The notes under the pieces: model-generated
The model's database searches: none
What the model was told of the DNA's origin: nothing
The model's input: the letters and a program-made list of their open reading frames with translations, nothing else
Source: an uncultured Alistipes sp.
GTDB taxonomy: Bacteria; Bacteroidota; Bacteroidia; Bacteroidales; Rikenellaceae
Direction: 5' to 3'
Assembly: GCA_900549685.1 (NCBI GenBank)
Contig: UROX01000150.1
Location: 1-6,165, forward strand
Length of the DNA: 6,165 bases
In this document: positions 1 through 5,034 of the stretch, piece by piece
Position numbering within the stretch: the stretch's first letter is position 1
Layout: each line of letters begins with the position of its first letter
Translations under genes and position numbers: made by a program

Positions 1-1
1 T

Positions 2-115
2 ACCGAACTTTATTTTACCGGTACGCTCTGGCCCGATTTCGACGGCGATGCCTTCGACCGGGCCATCGACGAATATTCTCGAAGAGAGAGAAGATACGGA
101 GTATTAAAGAAATAG
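2..115 (+). CDS. uppS: Isoprenyl transferase / undecaprenyl diphosphate synthase, C-terminal end only
   Basis: Only the last 37 codons and the TAG stop (113-115) are in the window; the gene enters from the left edge. The visible peptide contains TELYFTGTLWPDF, then an acidic/aromatic stretch, then a basic tail YSRRERRYGVLKK. The ELYFT...LWPDF block followed by an RRERRYG-like tail is the characteristic C-terminus of cis-prenyltransferases of the UppS family. From family knowledge, the enzyme condenses isopentenyl diphosphate onto farnesyl diphosphate to make the C55 lipid carrier for peptidoglycan and surface polysaccharides, at the cytoplasmic face of the inner membrane. The stop lies 25 bases before the bamA start, consistent with one operon. 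A uppS-bamA order is common in Bacteroidota and supports the call. The catalytic N-terminal part cannot be inspected here. Confidence 0.9.
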   Translation, partial: TELYFTGTLWPDFDGDAFDRAIDEYSRRERRYGVLKK

Positions 116-140
116 ATCGTTACACATACCTGCGTAGGAA

Positions 141-2669
141 ATGAGAAACAAATTAAGGATTCTGACGGTTGCATCGTTTGTGCTGACAAGCGCTCCGGCG
201 TTCGCTCAGACCGATTCGACGGTACAGTCCCGGACCCCCATGCTCGATTACGGCACGCCCAAGAAATATATCGTCAATGACGTGACGGTGAGCGGAATCA
301 AATACCTCGACCCGCAAATGGTGTCTTCGATGTCCGGTCTGGTCAAAGGGGATACGATTATGATACCGAGCGATTATATCTCTTCCACGCTGACCAAAAT
401 GTGGAATCAGGGCATATATTCCGACGTGCAGATCCTCACCCAGCCCGTGGGCGACAGCGTCAATATCGAGATCGTGCTCAGGGAACGTCCCAGCGTCTAT
501 AACTGGGAGATCGAGGGCATCCGCAAGGGACAGATGAAAGAATTGCTGGAGACGCTGAACCTCAAGAAAGGCGGACCGCTTTCCGATTTCGGACTCAACA
601 GTTCCAAGGATGCGATCCGCAAGTTTTTCCGCGAGAAGGGATTCTACAATGCCGAAGTCGGCGTGCGCCTCGAAAACGATACGACGATGGAAAATGTTGT
701 GAACGTCACCTTCGTCGTGGATCGCAACGAGAGGGTCAAGGTCGGCGACATCGTTTTCGAGGGAAACAGCGCCCTTTCCGACCGCCAGTTGCGCCGTTCT
801 TTCAAAAAGATTCACCGCAAGAGCATCAACTTCTTCCGCAATGCCAAACTCAAGGAGAAAGAGTACGAGGAGGACAAGGAAAATCTGATCGACTTCTATA
901 ATTCGAAAGGTTATCGCAACGCGATGATCGTCAAGGATTCGATCTATCCGATCAACGACAAGCGGATCGGGATCGCCCTGACCGTCGATGAGGGGAACAA
1001 GTTCTATTACCGCAACCTCACGTGGACGGGCAACAGTGTCTACGAGACTAAACAGCTCCGCGACCTGCTGGGCATCCGCCGGGGCGATACCTACGACAAG
1101 AAAACGCTCCACAAACGGCTGGGGATCGGTAAGGAAACCAATCCCGACGACATGTCTTCCGTGTCGTCCCTGTACCAGAACAACGGTTATCTGTTCTCCA
1201 ATATCGATCCGGGCGAAGTGGTCGTGGGCGAAGACTCGATCGACATCAACGTCAAGATTTTCGAAGGCAAGCAGGCCAAGATCAACGAAGTCAAGATTCT
1301 GGGCAACAGCCGGGTGAACGACCGCGTGGTGCGTCGCGAACTGTACGTCCGTCCGGGCGAGCTTTATAACCGTTCCCTGTTGATGGCCACGATCCGGCAG
1401 TTGAACCAGATGCAGCATTTCGACCCGGAAAAAACGTTCCCCGGTATCAATCCCGTTTCGGACGAACTGGTCGATATTTCGTTCCCGCTCGAGGAGATTC
1501 CGAGCGATAAATTCGAGATATCCGGCGGTTGGGGAGCCAGCATGTTCGTCGGTTCGGTCGGCGTACAGCTCAATAACGTGTCGCTGAAAAACTTCTTCAA
1601 GAAAAGCGAGTGGCGGCCCTATCCGCACGGACAGAACCAGCAGCTGGCTATCCGCGGCCAGACCAACGGATCGTATTACAAGGCCATCTCGTTCAGTTTC
1701 ACGGAACCGTGGCTGGGCGGTAAAAAGCCCAACGCGCTTTCGGTGAGCATGTATTATTCGGACGAATCCGATGCCTATTACGCCTGGCAGAAAGGGAACC
1801 GTCACTTCCGTACGCTCGGGGTGTCGGTGGGTATCGGACGGCGTCTGGCATGGCCCGACCGCAACTTCTCGCTGTACCACGAACTGAGCTATCAGTCGTA
1901 CAACCTCAAGGACTGGACCTCGTTCATCGTCGAAAACGGTTCGTCCAATATCTTCGCGCTCAAGACCGTTTTCGGCCGCAGCACGGTCGATTCGCCTATT
2001 TATCCGCGTACCGGGTCCGATTTCTCGGTTTCGGTGACGCTGACGCCGCCCTACTCGCTTTTCCAGAAAAATATCGACTATGCCGATCCCGATCTGCCCG
2101 ATAACAAGCGTTACAAATGGATCGAATACCACAAGTGGCAGCTCAAGGCGCAGTGGTTCTATCCGCTGACCAACAACAACAAACTGGTGCTCATGGCGAG
2201 AGCCGAAATGGGTTACCTCGGCTCCTACAACAAGAACAAACCCTCTCCGTTCGAAGGCTTCGACCTCGGGGGAGACGGTATGTCGGGTTACAATGTCTAC
2301 GGTGTCGAAATCATCGGTTTGCGTGGTTACGAGAACAGTGCCCTGACGCCCAATTCCTATACGGTAGACGGACGGCGCGACTATGCCCGTGCCTACAACA
2401 AGTATACGATGGAAATCCGCTACCCGATCATCCTCAAACCGAGTTCCAATATCTATGCACTCGCTTTCGCCGAAGGCGGTAACGCGTTCCGGTCGTGGAA
2501 AGAGTTCGATCCTTTCCTCATCAAGCGGTCGCTCGGTGTGGGTGCCCGTATCTATCTCCCCGTCGTGGGTATGCTCGGAGTCGATTGGGGTTACGGTTTC
2601 GACAATGCCGTCGGTTCCAACACCCGCAGCGGAAGTCAGGTACACTTTATGATAGGTACGCAGTTTTAA
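141..2669 (+). CDS. bamA: BamA, outer-membrane protein assembly factor (Omp85 family)
   Basis: This 842-residue protein inserts and folds beta-barrel proteins in the outer membrane. The start ATG at 141 is followed directly by a Sec signal peptide (MRNKLRIL, then a hydrophobic core) with probable cleavage after A22 (AFA|QT). Five POTRA domains then follow, at roughly residues 42-117, 118-197, 198-286, 287-378 and 379-453. They show the recurring 'interior GN' turns, such as FEGNS (207-210 region), WTGNS (295-299) and ILGNS (386-390). The C-terminal half, from about residue 457 (EISGGWGAS), alternates aromatic and glycine residues as in a 16-strand barrel. It carries the loop-6 signature LRGY at 727-730, equivalent to VRGF in E. 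coli BamA, with Arg728 as the conserved residue. The protein ends in a terminal phenylalanine (FMIGTQF), the usual barrel assembly signal. It is slightly longer than E. coli BamA (810 residues). No strong Shine-Dalgarno is seen, as is normal in Bacteroidota. The gene lies between uppS and two ompH genes, so it is co-expressed with chaperones for its own substrates. TTA, CTA and TCA codons are absent after codon 5. Confidence 0.96.
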   Translation: MRNKLRILTVASFVLTSAPAFAQTDSTVQSRTPMLDYGTPKKYIVNDVTVSGIKYLDPQMVSSMSGLVKGDTIMIPSDYISSTLTKMWNQGIYSDVQILTQPVGDSVNIEIVLRERPSVYNWEIEGIRKGQMKELLETLNLKKGGPLSDFGLNSSKDAIRKFFREKGFYNAEVGVRLENDTTMENVVNVTFVVDRNERVKVGDIVFEGNSALSDRQLRRSFKKIHRKSINFFRNAKLKEKEYEEDKENLIDFYNSKGYRNAMIVKDSIYPINDKRIGIALTVDEGNKFYYRNLTWTGNSVYETKQLRDLLGIRRGDTYDKKTLHKRLGIGKETNPDDMSSVSSLYQNNGYLFSNIDPGEVVVGEDSIDINVKIFEGKQAKINEVKILGNSRVNDRVVRRELYVRPGELYNRSLLMATIRQLNQMQHFDPEKTFPGINPVSDELVDISFPLEEIPSDKFEISGGWGASMFVGSVGVQLNNVSLKNFFKKSEWRPYPHGQNQQLAIRGQTNGSYYKAISFSFTEPWLGGKKPNALSVSMYYSDESDAYYAWQKGNRHFRTLGVSVGIGRRLAWPDRNFSLYHELSYQSYNLKDWTSFIVENGSSNIFALKTVFGRSTVDSPIYPRTGSDFSVSVTLTPPYSLFQKNIDYADPDLPDNKRYKWIEYHKWQLKAQWFYPLTNNNKLVLMARAEMGYLGSYNKNKPSPFEGFDLGGDGMSGYNVYGVEIIGLRGYENSALTPNSYTVDGRRDYARAYNKYTMEIRYPIILKPSSNIYALAFAEGGNAFRSWKEFDPFLIKRSLGVGARIYLPVVGMLGVDWGYGFDNAVGSNTRSGSQVHFMIGTQF

Positions 2670-2688
2670 CCAATACAGATTTCCGACC

Positions 2689-3198
2689 ATGAAAAAATTA
2701 ATCGTATCGTTAGCCTGCGCCTTGTGTGCCGCCACCGGTCTCCGGGCACAGAATTATGCCTTCATCAATTCCGAAAGCGTTTTCAAATCGCTCGACGACT
2801 ATAACGCCGCGATCGAGCAATTGGACAATCTGGCTGCACAGTATCGGAAGAATGTCGATGAGGCCTATGCCGATCTCGACGAAATGTACAACAACTATCA
2901 AGCACAGAAGGCCTATCTCTCGGAAACGAACCGCAACCGGAGGGAGGACGAGATCGTGACCCGCGAACGGGAGATCAACAAGTACCAGCAGGATGTGCTG
3001 GGTCCCGAAGGCGATCTGATGAAAAAACGGGTGGAACTAATCAAGCCCATCCAGGACAGGGTGTTCGCCGTGATCGACAAATATGCCAAAGATAACGGTC
3101 TGGGCATGATTATCGACCGGACCAACAACCAGACTCTGTTGTATTATGCGCCCGAATTGGACAAAACGGAAGAAATCATTAATTTACTGAAACAATAA
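2689..3198 (+). CDS. OmpH/Skp-family periplasmic chaperone, first copy
   Basis: The 169-residue product has a signal peptide (MKKLIVSLACALCAATGLRA) with likely cleavage after A20, leaving a mature protein of about 149 residues, close to E. coli Skp. The mature N-terminus NYAFINSESVFKSL is the short beta-strand plus helix that opens the OmpH domain. Residues about 35-115 are highly charged and heptad-like, rich in Glu, Arg, Lys, Tyr and Gln, matching the long helical hairpin tentacle of Skp. The C-terminal part (DNGLGMIIDRTNNQTLLYYAPELDKTEEIINLL) returns to the beta body and ends with the family's D-x-T-x-x-I-x-x-L type helix. Skp trimers cage unfolded outer-membrane proteins on their way to BamA. 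The gene starts 19 bases after the bamA stop, so it is almost certainly co-transcribed. Predicted location is the periplasm. No lipobox cysteine is placed as in lipoproteins; the two cysteines lie within the signal core. Confidence 0.93.
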   Translation: MKKLIVSLACALCAATGLRAQNYAFINSESVFKSLDDYNAAIEQLDNLAAQYRKNVDEAYADLDEMYNNYQAQKAYLSETNRNRREDEIVTREREINKYQQDVLGPEGDLMKKRVELIKPIQDRVFAVIDKYAKDNGLGMIIDRTNNQTLLYYAPELDKTEEIINLLKQ

Positions 3199-3216
3199 AC
3201 TAACTTGATGGATTTT

Positions 3217-3762
3217 ATGAAAACAATTGCAAAATTAACGCTGGCGGCAGCTTTTCTGCTCGCAGGTTCGGCAGCTGTTCAGGCTCAGAAGTTCGGTGTC
3301 GTCAATGTATCCGAAGTCGTGATGCTCATGCCCGAAAAAGATTCGGCGGACGTAAAACTTCAGGCCTTACAGAAAGAGCTTATGGATCAGCTCGATGCCG
3401 TGCAGGTCGAATTCAATACGAAGTTGCAGGACTATCAGAAAAATAAGGCGACCTATTCCGATGCGGTGGATCAGATGAAAACCAAAGAGTTGAACGATCT
3501 GCAGACCCGTTATCAGGAATTGCAGCAGGTTGCAGCCCAGCAGTTTCAGAAAACGCAGGGCGAACTGCTGACGCCGCTGATCGAAAAGGCTCAGAAAGCG
3601 ATCGACAAGATCGGAAACGACAACGGTTTCACGTTGATCTTCAATACGGAAAATGCTCCGCTGGCTTTCCAGAACTCTTCCGTAGTGGACGTGTTCCCTT
3701 TGATTAAAAAGGAACTGAACCTGAAAGAACGTCCGGCCGAAGATGTAACGGCAGCCAACTAA
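3217..3762 (+). CDS. OmpH/Skp-family periplasmic chaperone, second copy
   Basis: From the ATG at 3217 the product is 181 residues. I chose this start because MKTIAKLTLAAAFLLAGSAAVQA is a clean signal peptide (cleavage after A23, before QKFGVVN). It also leaves an 18-base gap to the previous gene, nearly the same as the gap before that gene. An in-frame ATG at 3208 and TTG at 3205 are alternatives and would only add a few residues (MDF) before the basic region. The mature N-terminus KFGVVNVSEVVMLMPE is the OmpH domain opening. A long helical region with many Gln, Lys, Leu and Asp residues (about 45-125) is the predicted coiled-coil arm. The segment DNGFTLIFNTENAPLAF, then VDVFPLIKKEL, is the returning beta strand and final helix. 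After this comes a short charged tail (NLKERPAEDVTAAN) that the first copy lacks. The role is expected to be a holdase for outer-membrane proteins in the periplasm. It is the last gene before the operon terminator. Confidence 0.93.
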   Translation: MKTIAKLTLAAAFLLAGSAAVQAQKFGVVNVSEVVMLMPEKDSADVKLQALQKELMDQLDAVQVEFNTKLQDYQKNKATYSDAVDQMKTKELNDLQTRYQELQQVAAQQFQKTQGELLTPLIEKAQKAIDKIGNDNGFTLIFNTENAPLAFQNSSVVDVFPLIKKELNLKERPAEDVTAAN

Positions 3763-3775
3763 ACACAGACCGCAT

Positions 3776-3797
3776 GAAGCGACGGCGATGCCGCTTC
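3776..3797 (+). other. Small stem-loop just upstream of the operon terminator
   Basis: Six bases GAAGCG (3776-3781) can pair with CGCTTC (3792-3797). An alternative fold pairs CGGC (3783-3786) with GCCG (3790-3793) around a three-base loop, flanked by GAAG/CTTC. Either way a short GC-rich hairpin forms 13 bases after the stop codon of the second ompH gene and 9 bases before the terminator stem. No U-run follows it, so it is not itself a terminator. It may only add to 3'-end stability. The pairing is seen in the sequence; any function is inference. Confidence 0.35.
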
Positions 3798-3806
3798 GCG
3801 CGTTCG

Positions 3807-3840
3807 AAAAAGGGTACCGGGTTTCGGTACCCTTTTTATT
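3807..3840 (+). terminator. Rho-independent terminator of the uppS-bamA-ompH-ompH operon
   Basis: The left arm AAAAAGGGTACC (3807-3818) is perfectly complementary to GGTACCCTTTTT (3826-3837). One more G-C pair (3819/3825) closes a five-base loop GGTTT, giving a 13-bp stem. The T-run is part of the right arm and is followed by ATTTT. It sits 45 bases after the stop of the second ompH gene. Because the left arm begins with five A residues, the same hairpin could also work for transcripts arriving on the - strand. Confidence 0.93.
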
Positions 3841-4811
3841 TTGGTGTGCGTCTCTATAATTCCGTTGCGTCCGATCGTATCCCTCTTTCGTAAATGCGGC
3901 GACGTATGCGACGGTTCCCTGTTTTTTGCCCGGATCGGTTCTTATCGAGGCGATTTTCCGTGTGACGCTATCTTTGCTGTCGCTGTATTTTCGAGTACTG
4001 CCCGGCCTCGTTTTAATGGGGCAATTCGAGCATACGTCGCGTCATGGCTAACATCGGTCGGAGTCGAAGCGTTATCGAAAACCGAAGCGCTCAAACCGAT
4101 GATTGCCCGTAAATTATATGGTCGGTTCCTGTTCCATCGAAGCGGATTCCGATACGAGCCTCGGAACGGTGCCGGATGTCGCAACCTGTAATTGAAAGAC
4201 TGAAATCGTCCGATTCGCCTTGTTATTAGAAATATACAGACGCTTCTTCCCTACCCCGACGGGAATTTCGTTCGTAGGTGTTCGTATTGCGTGGAATATA
4301 TGAATCGGCCTGTCGTGATCGTGTGTTTTTCAGGACCCGTCGGTCGCTATCGCTTGCGGCATACGATGTGTCGTGTGGGGGCGTTTCGGGTTCCTATCTC
4401 GAAACAGTCCGGAAGGAGGTACGGAGAGTCCAGGAGGCAGAGTCCAGGAATTTCCAGTCGCGTTCTCTTCGCTTTTTTGCTGTCATATCCTTAATTGAGC
4501 GAAGTTTTTCGGTGGCATATTTTTCTTTCCGCAAGTATTCGGGGGGATTAGGCCTTGGGCGGATCGGTGTCGATTCCACTGGCTGGGATTTGTGATTGGC
4601 CGGGAAAGCCAGATCGTGGTATCCATGAATAATATGTTGTGCCGGGGAATTGTTCGATTGTTTTTGTTCTTGGATAAAGAAGGCCCTGCGGACGATCCTG
4701 TCCGGGCGGAGAGTGCTTTTGTCGGAGCGGCCGAGAAGGCGTGCCGTTCTTGCGACGAACGTTCTGGAAATGTCCTGTTCCCGGGGAACGATGGTGGAGA
4801 CCGTATAGCGA
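3841..4811. other. Long intergenic stretch with no recognisable gene
   Basis: About 970 bases separate the + strand operon terminator from the - strand oxidoreductase terminator. Open frames of 60-116 codons exist (for example 3841-4191, 4278-4595 and 4592-4861 on +, and 3942-4184 on -). Their translations lack recognisable domains, have erratic hydrophobicity, are rich in Arg, Ser and Cys, and look nothing like the codon pattern of the flanking genes. I found no tRNA cloverleaf, rRNA segment, CRISPR-like repeat, transposase fragment or terminal inverted repeats. Small hairpins (around 4052-4101, 4571-4616, 4683-4707 and 4745-4761), an odd palindrome GTTCCC-G-GGGAAC (4777-4789) and a short direct repeat (4425-4449) are the only structures I can point to. 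It could be decayed coding sequence, or hold an unknown small RNA; the sequence does not decide. Confidence 0.6.
4425..4449. repeat. Two-copy 11-base direct repeat, 14-base period
   Basis: AGAGTCCAGGA occurs at 4425-4435 and again at 4439-4449, separated by GGC. It lies in the gene-free stretch, five bases after an AAGGAGGT run (4413-4420). With only two copies it is more likely a local slippage duplication than a binding-site array. Confidence 0.6.
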
Positions 4812-4852
4812 TAAAAAGACTTTCTTCCGATCTCAGATCGGAAGAAAGTCTT
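4812..4852 (-). terminator. Rho-independent terminator for the - strand oxidoreductase gene
   Basis: Positions 4816-4833 and 4835-4852 form an 18-bp perfect inverted repeat around a single central base (4834). Read on the - strand, the stem runs into five U residues (complement of 4817-4813) and then AU, as expected of an intrinsic terminator. On the + strand no T-run follows, so it is oriented for the leftward transcript. Extra outer pairing is possible: AGCGA (4807-4811) can pair with TCGCT (4852-4856) if the A-rich segment bulges out. The oxidoreductase stop codon is about 180 bases upstream, with no convincing gene between (4857-5034), so the mRNA would have a rather long 3' untranslated region. 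Confidence 0.82.
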
Positions 4853-5034
4853 CGCTTATAATACTATGATGTGCCTACTCTACCGTAGTTTTCGGCTTTT
4901 TTCTGGCTGCGCTCTGAAACTCTTGCCGGGGCGGAGATGATTCGGAAATGCAATCACAGGCCGCGTTTCCTTCCTTCCTCCTTCCGGACGGTCGGCGCAT
5001 TGAAAATTGACGGAAGCAGTCGTTCGGATCGAAT

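Noticed and set aside
153..2735. 860-codon open frame on the - strand opposite bamA
   Set aside because: It shares codon boundaries with bamA, which is unmistakable by its signal peptide, POTRA domains and barrel. The antisense translation has no recognisable domain and is explained by the absence of TTA, CTA and TCA codons in bamA.
3969..3976. TATCTTTG, a match to the Bacteroidota -7 promoter box (TAnnTTTG)
   Set aside because: No TTTG-type -33 element lies at the expected distance (about 19-21 bases upstream), and no gene or clear RNA follows.
4777..4789. Palindrome GTTCCC-G-GGGAAC as an operator site
   Set aside because: It is a single short palindrome, with no promoter or gene beside it to regulate.
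4592..4861. 89-codon open frame on the + strand
   Set aside because: Its 3' end runs through the - strand terminator hairpin, no ribosome-binding context is seen, and the translation resembles no known family.
4882..4905. T-rich run after CCG...CGG as a second + strand terminator
   Set aside because: The stem is only three to four base pairs and there is no + strand gene upstream to terminate.
4880..4957. Possible 25-codon ORF on the - strand starting at GTG, behind a purine-rich run (complement of 4966-4985) with an AAGGAGG-like motif
   Set aside because: The Shine-Dalgarno-like motif is about 19 bases from the GTG, too far; the peptide is unremarkable and lies in the 3' untranslated region of the oxidoreductase mRNA.
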